NCBI RefSeq assembly: GCF_000149955.1
Contig: NC_030993.1
Location: 3,615,453-3,679,452 of the forward strand
DNA: 64,000 nt
Direction: 5' to 3'
Source: Fusarium oxysporum f. sp. lycopersici 4287
Lineage: Eukaryota > Ascomycota > Sordariomycetes > Hypocreales > Nectriaceae
How positions within the stretch are numbered: the first letter of the stretch is position 1; every line of letters starts with the position of its first letter. Below, piece by piece: positions 22,438 through 35,518 of the stretch. The position numbers were made by a program, and so were the translations under genes. Under the pieces are notes generated by a model, which was given only the letters and a program-made list of their open reading frames with translations, had not been told where the DNA came from and made no database searches.

Positions 22438-23468
22438 TTTGGTTGTTGTCAAATGAGAGGTTATGGTAAGAGTGAAGAGTTGTGAATGCAGGTGTAGTAG
22501 ATGATCGTTATGCTTGATGAGGTTTCATTGTTGGAGGGCCTGGCTGTCTTTTATATATTCAGTTTCACTTCGTTGGTGCAGCCAAAATTTTCAATCGTAT
22601 GTCATCTCGGTATTTTCGTATATCACGGCTTACAAAGTGAATCTCACTGTCCGTCGCATTCTCGGGATATTTCTGCGACTGTATCCACATTTATCCGGTG
22701 TATCGGACATAGCGCGGGAATAATATTGTTTATTGATGACTTGGAATAAGCCGAGATCAAAACACCGAGAGGGATCACAACAATCGTTCCACGAACCGCA
22801 CTGCACAGCCCTACACATGATCAGAAGTCGGAAACAGACCGGCCATTTCATCTGTTTGACTAATCGGCTATTGGGGGCAGGATGACTTGATCTTACGAAC
22901 GGCCATGGAGCGATAATTCGGGATTGCAAGGGGTTGGTCCTTCACTGTCGGGAGCTGTTCAGTTACTCAGCTATGCGGTGCTTTTCGCGAATCGAACCTG
23001 TATGACGAGTTTTTAATTTTTCATAATTAAACATCTCCATAGATACTGTGGTTATTACCACACATCTCTGTACTTCATGTAACTCCTCTGATAGCAAGTT
23101 GGAGTGTAGGTTAGTCAAGTTTTACACTGCTCGAGTTAGAAATGCTGATATAGAACCGTCCTCGATGCGTTAATCCCTCGAGGAAAGCTCAGAGAACTCT
23201 CTAATAATCTATACACTTTTATACGATGCAAGAGTGATGAACAAATGCTTTATTATAATAGCTCCAAAACTTATGTGCTGGACAGTCTGGGCGCAGAGTT
23301 GGTAGCGTTTGATAGAAAAGGCTATGCGTTACGATATCTTCATCTTCAAGACTTCATCTCAAGCCAACCCCACGACCAATACCGACAGCAACTATTTAGA
23401 CCATTCAAGAAACAGAAACAGCCTTCCAGATTTATGCATTCATGTGTTGTTCAGAAGGCTTAAAAATA
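22438..23468. other. Intergenic
   Basis: It begins with the promoter of the NmrA-like gene and continues into AT-rich sequence before the stop codon of the NACHT gene. No gene seen. Confidence 0.55.
22549..22557 (-). promoter_or_regulatory. TATA box of the NmrA-like gene
   Basis: TATATAAAA on the minus strand, 112-120 bases upstream of the ATG at 22437. Confidence 0.45.
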
Positions 23469-26400
23469 CTAACTATACTCTCTAGTTGACAGCAAGAGGG
23501 CAATGAAAGAAGAAAACAATCCGACCAAAGACGCAAGGAGAGCCCAACCCATATTCCTACTATACCGAGAATCGCAATATGCTTCAACCTTGCCAGATGC
23601 AACATAAACTTCAGTATTTGATACTCCAGTTCCAACCCCTTTGTCTGGTACCTGAGTGAATCCCCTGGAACCAAAGATTTCAGGCTTGTAGCTTTTCCAT
23701 CTCCTATCGCCCGATTTCTGGCTCGGTGACTTGCGAACCTCCTGCTGTACCGGAACAATAATGAACTGAGAGCGATTGCGGCGCATGGAAAGCTTGATGA
23801 AGTAGGTTGGCCGAGCTCTAGAAAGTGCCGTCAACTTTGTGACAATAGTCAATTGATGAGGCAATGTTCCCGGAAACTGCCATCGTAGAAGTTGCGAACG
23901 CAGAGGAAGCTGTGGAAATGTGCCATTTTGTAGATTCCACATGATAGAGAGCCAAAGTCGAGAAAAACATCCATAGTAACCTTTTCGGTACAAGTGACAT
24001 GGATTGTTGATTTCATAGCCTTCCCCATTGATATAAACGAGTGGAATCAACGGATCTAGGAAGTCATAGATTGGATCGTAAACGTTCAAATCTCCATCAA
24101 ACAGGAGTTGAAGGACCTCTAGATGTTTTGGACAAAGGTATTCGTTACCGTAGGGCTTCCGCCGGTTATCATGAGATTTCCAAGATTCGATACCTAGGCG
24201 TCCGCTCATCAAAATGAACAAAACAGTTCGAAACAGAGTTCTCTGTTCTTGTTTGACGTGAAGCTTCTCCTGATCAAGAAGAGCACGGAAGTGATGCAAT
24301 CTACCATAAAAAGCAGCTGCAGTCAACGGACCCCCAGAGCCGAAATTAACGCTGACAGATGGGTCTGCTCCAGCGTTGAGTAAAGTATCGAACAAGCTGA
24401 TCTGGCAGTGTACTGTTCCTTTGACACATTGAAGCGCAAAATTAGACCCATCGAGGCCGAGACCACGGAGTTCATACTCATATTTGGGATATGAGACTAC
24501 GGCCCTGCTTAGGGTATCGGTCTCACAGTCCCTCCAATTGATATGAGGATTAGATTCAAAGAGAAGAGGGAAAATATTCCTTCTATCGCGCTTCGATAGG
24601 GCTGAGAGAATTGCCTCCCTATGATCTTGACAAGACAGGTCAATTCGTGTATCCGACATCTCCAACAAGGATCGAACGTTCGGTAGATTTCCCTCTCTCA
24701 ACGCCCATACTAATGGTAAGACCCCTTCAAACGGCTCTTCAATATTGGCGCCAAGCTTCACGAATAATGGAACGAGGTTGGATTTACGGTTCTGAGCCGC
24801 CAACCTAAGGAGGTGGTCTGGACTGCACACCTTTGTATTTGTGTCGAGAAGAATTCTAACGGATTCTTCATCGGCATACTGGACAGCGAGCTCCAAATTA
24901 GTACGAGATCCTGTCTTGAAATTGACGTCTGCACCTCTGTCAAGCAGTCTCTGTAGGAAGTACCTTCGATTTGGCGTCCTTGAATGCCTCAACGCAGCTT
25001 TCAGAGGTGTATCTGGTCTTATTTTATTAGGGTTCGGGGAAAGCCTTTCAGTCTGAAAAAAGCTACAAGATCCGTTCACATCTGCCTTAGCTTCAAGCAG
25101 TGCATCAAAAGCTTCCATGTTGTCGACTTGTATTGCTGCTATCAGGGGTCCCGGGGTGCCGTTATCAACTTTCGCTTTTGCGAGCAATATGAACTTCCAG
25201 ATGGGTTCATGCCGATTCTTAATGGCTAGGGTAAGGGGAGATGGTGATAACATAGGGAATACGTTGAGTTTGTCCCCCGCTCTCTCCCACAAGTCTCTCA
25301 GGATGTGAAACAGTCCGTGGATGGACATTACCTGGAGGGGTGTCGATGCTATTTGTAGAGATGAATACCCTAGGCCTTTTCTCACGAGGAGAGCTCTCCG
25401 GATCTCCATTTTTACTGAGAGACGCCTCCAAGCCTGGAAAGTCCGGCTACCTTCTGAAATCGGTTCGAAGAAGTTCCGTAAAAGATTCGAGAGTTCAGAG
25501 TCTCTGAACCTAGGCGAATCCATTTCATGGGCATGCCAAAGTACATGCTTAACTATATAGGGACAGCGAACTGTAAATTCAAAACAAGGATCAGCTAGAT
25601 CAGGTCGTTTTTGTGCAGCGACCTGGAGAAAATGTTTCATGCGTGACTCCGGACTTGGTGGCACCCGGGCCAAATCCCTTTGAAGGAACTTGATAGAAGA
25701 AATAGCAACATGGTGATGTGATTCAAATATGCTGTAATGATGCTTCTCGATGTATTCTCGTGCCGACAAGTGTGAGAATCGCCAAACATTCGACTTTCGA
25801 TCGTAGACAAGCAAGTTTCCGCAGATGCTCTGGATAGTCTCTGGGGTGAAAATTGTATCAGCCTCTGTCGAAACGGAGTTAGGGTCGATCTGCATCACTA
25901 GCGACAGTTCGGAAGGCATTAATGGTCTGAATGCACACAGAACCCATTGCAAGGCTCGCCTAGCTAGCTGTTGTTCGTACGAGGACATCTCTTGCATCTG
26001 ATTCCAGACAACATCGTAAGCACCTTTGAGTCCGGTAGGCGAGATTTTGATTTGTTCCCTGATATTCTTTTCGTTCCATATCCTGAGCCGATGGATCTGG
26101 TCTACCTGCAGTGCTGCCCATTGAAACATGCCTAGACTTTTTTCGTGGAACACTGCTTTGACCTCCTCCCGAAGCTCGGGACTTAGATGGGCCCAGCGAG
26201 AATCTTGAAACAGCCTATCGTCCACATAACAGGAGATGTCTTCTTCATTGTCTGTTACCTCCATCTCCATGAAAGGTGTACCCCTGAAATGACGTAGAAT
26301 GTCCTCATCATGTCTGCTGGAGATAAAGACGCGGAATTTTGAGCTGCCATTTGCGAGGCTGCTCAGGACTCTCATCAGCTCCTCCCGAGTATTTCTATCG

Positions 26401-27781
26401 CACTCATCAAGGGCATCCAGAATAATCGTAGTTTTGGAATAACTTTCGATAAGCTTTCCAATCAGATTTTCGCAGGTTGGTACATCAAAGGTTGTACCAT
26501 TGAGTGCAAGTCTGTTTGGCAGATCTTTAAGAGCGACGTGAATCGTTCCCCTTTCAACGTCCTTGACTGGATTAGATAGCTGACGAAGGATGCTGCGGAG
26601 GATACCCTGAGGACTGCGTCGATTCTCTTCGTCCCTCTTACAATAGAAAAAAGCCAATGCCTCATTCGTTTCAACCTTCTCAATGGAATAGTCGACTACT
26701 CTTGAGATGAGAAACGTCTTGCCGGCCCCAGCTATAACTTCTTAGCCCCAAATAAGAATGAGTTGGAAAGTTGGTGAACTTACGATTTCCATACAGAATG
26801 GTTACTGATGAATCACTTTCCTCCCATCGAATGAACTTCTCCTTTTTCAATATCCACTCACAGGTGCCCGCCGTTCGCTTGCCACTGACTTCCTCGTGGT
26901 GAGCCCGATATGAAATGGCAGAAATACTTTTAAGAGTTTCGCATCGTTCAGATTCGTCAATTCGCACCAGTAATTCTCGGACTCGATCCCCTATTTCAGT
27001 AAGAGATGGCTGGATGCTTCTGAGCAAGTCGAGAGATTTGCGGGATAAGGTATGAATCAGGATTTTTCGACAGTCCTCTCCGCGATCTATGACCTTTTTG
27101 TGTTGTGCTTCCAGGTCCTGATGGATGCTCACTAGTTCGGATGAATTAAGTATCGCCGTGGCTTTACGTTTGACTTTATGCTGGCTCGAAATCAAGTAGC
27201 AATACTTGAGAGCACTGAGAAGCGCCGAGTAAAGCTTGATGAGTTCCTCGCGCAAGCTATCGAGGCCTTGTTGACTAAGTTTGACCTCATCCTGGGTCCC
27301 TCCGGTATGCATGGACTCTTGTGTGTAGACCATCTCTAAAACGCGACCAGAGAAGACGAAGTGCGGGGTCGAGGCGAGAAGTTCAAGGACGGTATCTGCT
27401 TGCTCTCGTTCGGCCAATATAGCCTACAAGAAGTTAGATTGCCAATCAGGCCATGGGAATCGGGGCATATAATACCTGCAATATGAATCGAAAGGCTGCC
27501 CATGGAAGGGCCGCATGCACAGGGTCAAAAGAAGAGACGACATCGCCAATCCCTTTGAACTTATCCAACCAACGGATTATGTTGTCAAAGTACTTCTTGA
27601 ACCTGTGACTGGCCCTTCCAAGCTCTTGCTGCTTTTGTGCTGTCTGTTTGATGAGTGCATCGATCTGTTCGGTCCCTGTCGCGTTGAGCTGTATGCTTTG
27701 TTCAAGGGAGGCTAACCAGTCTCGCACATCCGCTGGAAGATTCTCACGAGCTTTCGCCCAAAGGCATGATGAATTGCTCAT
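23469..27781 (-). CDS. NACHT-ankyrin NLR-like protein with C-terminal transmembrane helix
   Basis: Exons 27476-27781, 26784-27423 and 23469-26731 join in phase to 1402 aa. The N-terminal 300 residues are a helical fungal STAND-type effector domain. The NACHT P-loop YGNPGAGKTFLIS (about 313-325) is built across the second intron; Walker B is ILDALDE (about 419-425). A winged-helix-like region follows, then degenerate ankyrin repeats (TPLTLAIKNRHEPIW.., PLIAAIQVDNMEAFDALLEAKADVN, TNLELAVQYADEESVRILLD). The last 30 residues contain a strongly hydrophobic helix (WALLASLVGLFSSFIALLL) before the stop, unusual for this class. Fungal proteins of this architecture act in non-self recognition and regulated cell death; that role here is inferred. 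An upstream exon (27880-27987) is possible through a weak acceptor. Confidence 0.85.
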
Positions 27782-28225
27782 AATAAACTCATTAGGTGCA
27801 GAATATATAGGCCATGACAAGTGTTGATAGTACAGCAGAACAATCGTGCATATAGCAAAAAAATACTGAGGTTAGGCTTCACCTCTGAAACATGTAAGCA
27901 GTGGGGAAATTCAGCTGCATGACCAACAGAATGTCGCCACGTTGGCTGCAGTTGCTCAGCCTCACTGTGCGCCTGCGTGTCAGCCATGTATGCCCCCTTT
28001 GCAGGTAAAAGCTATTATTAGTAATTTATGCCTTTGAGTAGGTTGAAAATGTAAATAAAGAGACTCTGATCAGCTAGTGAATAAATACTTAAATTGGTTT
28101 TAACACCAAGCCTCTTGGGTGTTCATTCTAAGATATGGCAGCACCCAACACAAATGACTCCCATTACATTAGACATAGCTACACGTCCTTGGGACAGCTT
28201 AGTACTCGTACGATAGTGAAGGCCA
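27782..28225. other. Intergenic
   Basis: This is the upstream region of the NACHT gene and the 3' flank of the caleosin gene. A 36-codon frame starting at 27987 might be an extra NACHT exon; otherwise nothing. Confidence 0.5.
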
Positions 28226-29189
28226 TTACTTCGAGGCTCGTCGAGCAGCGACCTTATAAAAAAGGCTCCCATCGTAGATCCCTCTGATATCCTCCTTCAT
28301 CATACGCCCATCATCCGGCCATAGCAATATGTAAGTGGCCAGCCCTGTAAAAGAAGTTAGTCTTGCAATAATAACAAAAGACGCCAATAGATTTTTCTTA
28401 CACTCAAAGAAAGCACCACCCCATCCAATTGGATCAGCGATCAACCTCTGCCCCTTCATCAAATTACTCACGTCCCATATGGTCAAATAATCACGACCTT
28501 CCGCATACTTGGAGAAAATGTCCTCGAACTTCTGTGGAATGAAGCGTCCTTCAGTGTCATAGGTTCCAGTGTCGCTGCCATGCTTGTCCTTGTGAATGTT
28601 GTCGATGTGGATTCGGAAGAAGGGATCAGGGAGGAGCGAGGACTGCGTTGGGTATGAGAAGTTGCCGTGGATGACGAGGACCGAGATGAGAGACAGGATG
28701 ATTCCGTATCCTAGCTGGTAGAAACCTCTAAAAGTATCGAGTGGCCATATCACACCATCGTGATCCTTTACATCGTTAGTCATAAATCGAAATGCTTGAT
28801 GAGGGCAAGTACTTTGTCAAAGAAATCGCAATGTTGCTGGAGAACCTGGAAGAGATCAGCAATTCGTTCTGTAGAGTATATAAAATGCTTACCGTTTGAT
28901 CGCGATGTCGATCAGCCCAGTCATCATCGGTCGTTCCTTCAGGACGCTCATGAGTAGCAGCAAGATTGGCTCTTGCAACGCCTGCGAGTTGTAAGTTAGC
29001 CAACATCTCCAATACCAGCTGCGGATGCTTACCTGCATGGGCCAGTCTGGGCTTGTCGATCCCCGGCTGATATGGCTTTCGCTCAACAGTCACGGGAACT
29101 GTATCAATTGAAGTCGTAATAATAGAATTAGGATCGACCTTTAGCGCATCGGAATAAGACTTTGTGTTTTTGGGATCGTTGAAGTCCAT
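28226..29189 (-). CDS. Caleosin (EF-hand lipid-droplet protein / peroxygenase)
   Basis: Five minus-strand exons, 29033-29189, 28893-28981, 28813-28845, 28402-28765 and 28226-28344, give 253 aa in unbroken phase. The tiny 33-nt exon 3 encodes VLQQHCDFFDK, and with exon 4 it completes the calcium-binding loop D-K-D-H-D-G. The His (about 87) before the loop matches the conserved heme-ligand His of caleosins. A hydrophobic stretch LGYGIILSLISVLVIHG (about 110-126) and the FSYPTQ motif follow, and the C-terminus has FFEWLATYILL and KEDIRGIYDGSLF, both family signatures. Caleosins sit on lipid droplets or ER and oxidise fatty acids using hydroperoxides. ATG 29189 was chosen because the frame upstream has only TTG. 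Confidence 0.9.
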
Positions 29190-29769
29190 CTTGGCGATGT
29201 CGAAATAGCAGTATGTCAAAGTTCGTTGGATAGACTGCAAAGGAAGGTGTATGAGGCTGGTTTATATTTCATGCTGCTGCTAGAATGGAAGTTTATTTGC
29301 AGCGTCTTTTGGCATGTGAAGACGACGATGTAAACAAGTGACGTCATTGATTCAAGCTAAGTCATAAGAACCACGCAACTTTCTGGTATGCGTAGTTGTT
29401 AATACGGGGCAACATATGTGCGAACAATACCGTCATTGAACCGTAGGTAGGGATTGTCTTATCATGGTATTAATAATTGCCGCATCCTCGTTTGTCACGC
29501 CATGTTTCAGTTTATGAAAAGTCAATAGCAGAGTTGGAGTAGCGTCATCATGACTCCAAAAATCCCTGCCCAAACGTAAACAACCCGACATAACTTTATG
29601 AAGCATTGGCACTGTCATCATAAAATCATCAATGGCAACTCAGTAGGTATAATGGTCTATAATAGCAGGAATGATTAAAAAGTAGCTTGATCTCTTTCTT
29701 GGGATTTTCCGCCAAGTTCCGCAAAGCTTTATTCTCCACATACGCCAAGTATTCCCGCACTCTTTCGAT
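29190..29769. promoter_or_regulatory. Divergent promoter between caleosin and aldo-keto reductase
   Basis: A 580-base spacer separates two start codons facing away from each other. No gene lies inside. Co-regulation is possible but only positional. Confidence 0.45.
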
Positions 29770-30873
29770 ATGGATAAAGCACTACAAGCTGGCCTTTCAG
29801 CAGGCATGTCCGCTGTATCGGGCTTTCATTCGAAGAAACCTAACTGGGCAGACCCAGAAACTGCTGGTGCCAACGTTCTTCCTACATCATACTGCCCAGA
29901 ACCTAGTTCTCGTGTTGAGTTTCCGAGTCCTCAAAAGCCCGTAAAGGCTTCGCATATCTGTATTGGCGCTTGGTCGTGGGGCGACAAGTCTACATGGCAG
30001 TGGGATGAGAAACAGCTTCCTGATGTCATCTTGGCTTGGAAGACGCTATATGAAGCTGGTATCAATTTTATAGACACAGCTGAGGCATACGGTGACGGAG
30101 AGAGTGAGAGGATAATCGGAGAACTCGTCAAGAATATTCCTCGCGAAAGCATTGTTATACAGACGAAATACTTCAGCACTCCTCTGAAGGCTGCCAACTT
30201 TATACATCCCGTCGACGCGCCCATTAAGAGTCTCAAGGCCAGTCTTCAGCGCATGAACCTCGATTACGTCGACATTTACCTAGTCCACGGCCCAATTCAT
30301 CCGCAAAGCATCGCCACTATTGCCGAAGGTATGGCTCAATGCGTTGAACAAGGCCTCGCCCATTCAATTGGCGTAGCCAACTATGATGTTGAAGACGTTC
30401 AGAAGATCAATGACGAGCTTGCAAAGTTCAACATTCCTCTCGCGACCAATCAATGCGAGTATAACATCCTCCGTCGCTACCCCGAACTCACCGGCAACAT
30501 CGAGAAGTGCAAAGCTAGCGGCATGATATTCCAGTCATATTCATCTTTAGCCCAGGGTCGATTGACTGGCAAGTACACCAAGGATAACCCGCCGCCCAAG
30601 TCACACCGTTTCAGCAGCTATAAGATGGAAGACCTTGAGCCTGTACTTGAGACTTTGCAGAGAGTTGCTGAGAGACGACGCAAGAGTATTGCCGCTGTTG
30701 CGTTGAACTATAATATCAGCAAAGGGGTCCTGCCTGTTGTTGGAATCAGGAACGTTGAGCAGGCGAAGTGTGCTATTGAGGCCCTTGGATGGAGACTTAC
30801 GGATAGTGAGATGGCTGAGATTGATAAGGTTAGCATTATTGGAGATAAGACTGTGCTTTGGCAGCAGGGATAG
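29770..30873 (+). CDS. Aldo-keto reductase
   Basis: An intact single exon of 367 aa. The AKR tetrad is visible: Asp102 and Tyr107 in FIDTAEAYGDG, Lys133 in VIQTKY and His173 in YLVHGP. The NADP-binding end includes GMIFQSYSSLAQGRLTGKY and VVGIRNVEQAKCAIEALGW. The 55-residue N-terminal extension before the barrel is not obviously a targeting peptide. The barrel most resembles the AKR8/pyridoxal-reductase and plant-type branch, but the substrate is not determinable. The gene is divergently placed from the caleosin. Confidence 0.9.
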   Translation: MDKALQAGLSAGMSAVSGFHSKKPNWADPETAGANVLPTSYCPEPSSRVEFPSPQKPVKASHICIGAWSWGDKSTWQWDEKQLPDVILAWKTLYEAGINFIDTAEAYGDGESERIIGELVKNIPRESIVIQTKYFSTPLKAANFIHPVDAPIKSLKASLQRMNLDYVDIYLVHGPIHPQSIATIAEGMAQCVEQGLAHSIGVANYDVEDVQKINDELAKFNIPLATNQCEYNILRRYPELTGNIEKCKASGMIFQSYSSLAQGRLTGKYTKDNPPPKSHRFSSYKMEDLEPVLETLQRVAERRRKSIAAVALNYNISKGVLPVVGIRNVEQAKCAIEALGWRLTDSEMAEIDKVSIIGDKTVLWQQG

Positions 30874-31704
30874 TCACTTGGGGCTTTGTACGGACTGCTG
30901 TCTGGTTAAGAGTAATTTAAGGATAATAGATATAGATGTTCTCCAACCTAATCTATACCACTGAAACCTTTAAGGCCCAGGTTATGACCATAGGCACAGA
31001 TGCAAATTGCTTGCGGCGTTGCCGCATTCACTAGTTTTTCCGAATGAGAAAGAGTTACTACAGTGGCTGCAGCAGGTAATCCCTCGCTCGGGGGGTAATG
31101 AAACTTCTGACGTCAAAGCAGAGTGTCACAATGAACTGGTCTAAAGGCCTACTGGTAGGATACACTACACTTTTCTAAGTCTTTTTCGCCCCTCAGGATA
31201 AATGTCCTAAGTTGTCTTGCCTCCCCAAGGTAATGTAATTCGTAGCGAGACCCCCCAAAGCGATTGGTTGAGAGGCAGCATCACAATGCCTGCAACAATG
31301 CGCTCACAACTTCAGCTGGATTGACTACCAGCCACCGGAATATGTGGCTAAGTGTGATAGGCTGTTCTGTAAATTTCATGCGGGTGCCAAGTCGGGCTGA
31401 ATGGTCGTATTATGCAAGACCCTACTGGATTTAACGCCCGGCAACGCCATAATATGCAGACTTGGGCAAAAATCACGGCTGTGCTTACGCGCTGGCGGTA
31501 ATTGAGAAGGCAGGCTGTGATGCATAGTGGCCTGGTTCATGAGGCTCGAAGACACCTGGTAACTTCTACTGCCATTCCGCCATTTCTGGTTGTTCTAATA
31601 TCTAATCCCTCCTATGTCGCATGTTGTTCTCGGAGAGCATATTTGGCACGTTCATTCAGCAGCATACACCTCGCTCACCCTCCGCGGCAACAAAGTAACA
31701 CATC
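30874..31704. other. Intergenic
   Basis: It contains the 3' flank of the aldo-keto reductase and the upstream region of the PNP-NACHT gene. No gene or repeat recognised. Confidence 0.55.
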
Positions 31705-34700
31705 ATGCCCGAGGCTGAGGAATATACAATTGGCTGGATCTGTGCTTTGACCAAAGAGCTCATCGCAGCCAAAGCATTTCTCGATGTTCTCCACGATCCC
31801 GTTGATAACGCAGCGATTAACGACGACAATAACTACACGCTCGGCAGAATTGGAAAGCACAATGTTGTTATTGCAGACTTGCCGTACGCCAATACGGTCT
31901 GGTCAATGCCGCAGCTGCCTTGAAAGACATGACTCGGACGTTTTCTAACCTGCGAGCTGTGCTCATGGTCGGAATTGGTGGTGGCGTCCCATGCACGAAA
32001 GATATCCGCCTGGGTGATATTGTTGTTGGATCTGTAGGTCGAAACAGTGGCGGCGTCATTCAGTACGACTACGGAAGAGCGATCCAAGGCGAGGAATTCA
32101 CTGTTACTGGTCATTTGAACCAGCCACCTATGGCGTTCCTAACAGCTATGAGTGCTCTGCACGCTAGGTATGAGATGGAAGGTCACAGCATTGACAGCAA
32201 CATCGATGAAGCACTCCAAAAATACAAGCGACTAGGCAAGAAATACAAGAGGCCAGAGGCTTCCACCGACAGATTATACAAAGCAGACTTCGTTCATGAG
32301 GGAGGCGAGGGCGTAGTCTGTAGCAATTCTTGCGGCGATGACAAGCTGGTACACAGAGACGAACGAGACGAGAACGAAAACAATCCTTCCATTCATTGCG
32401 GCTTGATAGCATCAGGCAACCAATTGATGAAGGATGCACTTTTACGCGATAAGCTCGCATCGAAGCATGGTATCTTGTGCTTTGAGATGGAAGCTGCAGG
32501 GCTGATGAATCACTTCCAGTGCGTGGTCATTAGGGGGATCTGTGACTATTCTGATTCACATAAGAACGATGAGTGGCAAGAGTATGCGGCTATGGCCGCC
32601 GCGGCCTATACCAAGGACCTACTTCTTCAAGTAGCTCCGAGCAGCGTGCAGAAGGAGGAACGAATTGAAGCTCTTTTGGGACAGGGTGAGTGATTAAGCA
32701 TGCGGTATAATAGCTAATATATGATTACTGGAAGCTAATAGCAATAAATAGTGAATGAAAAGGTTGATGATATTCACCAGATGGCCACGGAAAGCAGTCG
32801 TGACATAAGATCTCTTTCGTCCAGCGTTCACGACAATGCTATATCGAGATGGCTCAATCCAGCTGATCCATCTGTCGATCACAACAAGGCTCGCGAAGCA
32901 TGCCACTCAGGTACCGGGCAGTGGTTGTTAAACAACCCTCGATATCTCACCTGGAAGTCCCAGATGAATTCCTTTCTCTGGCTGAACGGGAATTCCGGTA
33001 CAGGGAAGACTATTCTAAGCTCGACTGTCATTGAAGATATACGAAACAGCCCTCTCCCCCAACTTCGCAACTGCGCAGTACTGTACTTCTACATAACATT
33101 CACCGACAGCCAAAAACAGTCTCTTGACGCTATTCTTCGATCCCTGATCAATCAGCTTTACCGTAGCCGGCAAGAGACTCGACATCCAATCACCTTACTC
33201 TATTCGAAATGTGGTGATGGGAGTAGTCAAGCAACTGTAGAACAGTTGGAATCCACCTTTCGCGACATGCTTTCAGTTGGGGGAGATGTCTTCGTCCTGA
33301 TTGATGCACTAGATGAATACCAGAACCGGAGCACCCAACGAGATGATCTATTGACCTGGATAGAAAGCTTTCACAACGAGCCAGTCAACACCAATCTCCT
33401 TGTTACAAGCCGTCCGGAACATGACATCAAGACTTCTATCGAAACGTGGGCTGATTCTGACAGTATCATATCCCTAAAAACAGACAACGTGGGCAGAGAT
33501 ATTTCTGATTACGTCCGTGATGAAGTGACCAAGTCCACAAGCTTTCGTCGATGGCACGGTCATACATCAACCCAGAATGACATCGTCAACACCTTGACTG
33601 CGAAGGCAGATGGAGTGTACAGTCCCCGAGGGTCCTCACTTTCATTGAGAAAAGCTAATGATTGATCTTAAGGTTTCGTTGGGTCGCACTGCAATTGGAG
33701 CGCTTGAAAGACTGCATCAACAAGGAGGAGGTCAATACGACTCTTCAGACTCTTCCAACCACGCTTCAAGAGACATATTACCGTGTATTGAACGAACTTA
33801 CAAGTATTAGGAGGAAGTATGTCATTCGAATCCTTCAGTTGCTAGCATACTCGGATATTCCAATGAAACTTGAAGCGGCTGTCGATGCTCTCGCGATAAA
33901 TCTTATAGCACCACCCGGTTCACGCTTCATTATGAAAGAACGTATGCCATTACCAGCTGAGATATCGTCACTTTGCTCTACATTATTTGTCGCAGTTTCT
34001 AATACCTATCGACGCAGCATGCGCAACAGATTTCATGATCCGACATGGACATCGTATGATTCGACAATAGTACTGCAATTAGCCCATTCGTCCGTGAAGG
34101 AGTTTATATTATCCTGCCCCAGGACCGAGTTCGACGGCTTATTGACCAAATCTACCGCAAGGTTGACGATCACAGAAATATGCCTTGTCTACTTCCTGGA
34201 AATGGATTATTCCTTGTCCGACATAGACCTGATGAGGACACACCACCTCATACCATTTGCTACGGACATTTGGTTGCGAGGTGCCTACTGCCGCTGGTCA
34301 AGGTTCAATACCTTTACACACTTATCAATGGAGCTCTTTTCGAATCACTTGTTGTTCACAAGATGGAGGGGACTGATTGAGAACATGATTTCGAATGAGA
34401 AACCATGGCTCAGACTTTGTTGTCCATCATATCAGGATCAACTGTTTTACGCAAGCTGGTCTGGGGACGAAACTTGCGTCAAGATGCTGCTAGACGCAAG
34501 CGCCACGAAGGATACCACAGCGTGGAGGCTTGATAATGCCCTCTATATTGCCACCGTATTTGGCCATTTAGAGACCGTTACGCTTCTCGTTCGAGAAGGC
34601 GCTGATGTCAACGCCGAAGTAGAAAGAGATAACGTCCTTTGTGCTGCTGTCGACGCTGGCCGTACAGATATCACTGCACTTCTGATTAAGGAAGGTGCCG

Positions 34701-35518
34701 ATGTCAACCGCCAACAAGGGGCATTGGTCAATGCTCTTGAAGTTGCCAGTAGATCCGGCCGTTTGGATATCGTGGAATTACTGATTAAGCAAGGTGCTGA
34801 TGTCAACGGGCAATCAGCCACTGGTACTGCCCTTTGCGCTGCCTCCTACTCCAGCCATTTAAATATTGTTATGCATCTAGTAGAGGCAGGTGCTGATGTT
34901 AACGCTAATGGAGCATACTATGGCACTCCCATTAGCGCTGCCTCTGCCACTGGCAGTTTGGACATCATTACATATCTAGTGGAGAAGGGTGCTGATGTGA
35001 ACGCTCCAACGGGAAGCTTTGAAAACGCATTACAAGCTGCTATCATTTTTCAACAAGACAGTGTAGTCAACCTCCTTCGAAATTATAAAGCCGAGCTTAG
35101 GTACGTCGACATGTCAAACCTTCACTGTCATGTTCAGCCTTATTGTTATCGAAGATTGGAGCTCATCTTTCACGGGCGGTGCAATCCTGATACTTCAAGC
35201 GCCGCTAGAAAGGTGCCACTCCATGCGATGACGCAAGGAAAACGCTTGCTTAAATTGGTTCAACTTCTAGTCGACCACCACGCTAACCCTAATATGTTAG
35301 ACGCCAGTAAGATGACCAGGCTTCGTTTTGCCTCACGTCGCCGTCGCCCTATTACGAGGATTCGATATCCACTTGAACATGGAGCTGACACTCGTATCTC
35401 ATACGCTTGTGGATGGGTATTTCTTTTAGAGGCTTTAAAGAAGAGGCATATTAAAGGAGCAAATATTGTTCTTGCATACAGAAATACCAAGCTAGATATT
35501 GTACAAAAGTCTTCGTAA
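31705..35518 (+). CDS. PNP-NACHT-ankyrin NLR-like protein with a one-base frame break
   Basis: Three exons (31705-32685, 32752-33616, 33673-35518). The start YTIGWICALTKELIAA leads into a nucleoside-phosphorylase-like domain with MVGIGGGVP, IRLGDIVVGS and CFEMEAAGLM. Then come a NACHT domain with GNSGTGKT (about residue 408) and Walker B VLIDALDE, and five or more good ankyrin repeats ending GADVN (34560-35080). Near 31887 the frame changes: HNVVIADLPY reads in one frame and QYGLVNAAAALKD in the next, as if one base of a Gly codon were missing. Total exon length is also one base short of a multiple of three. The rest is open. PNP-NACHT proteins belong to the fungal NLR repertoire linked to non-self recognition. 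It may be a recent pseudogene or a sequence error. Confidence 0.8.
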
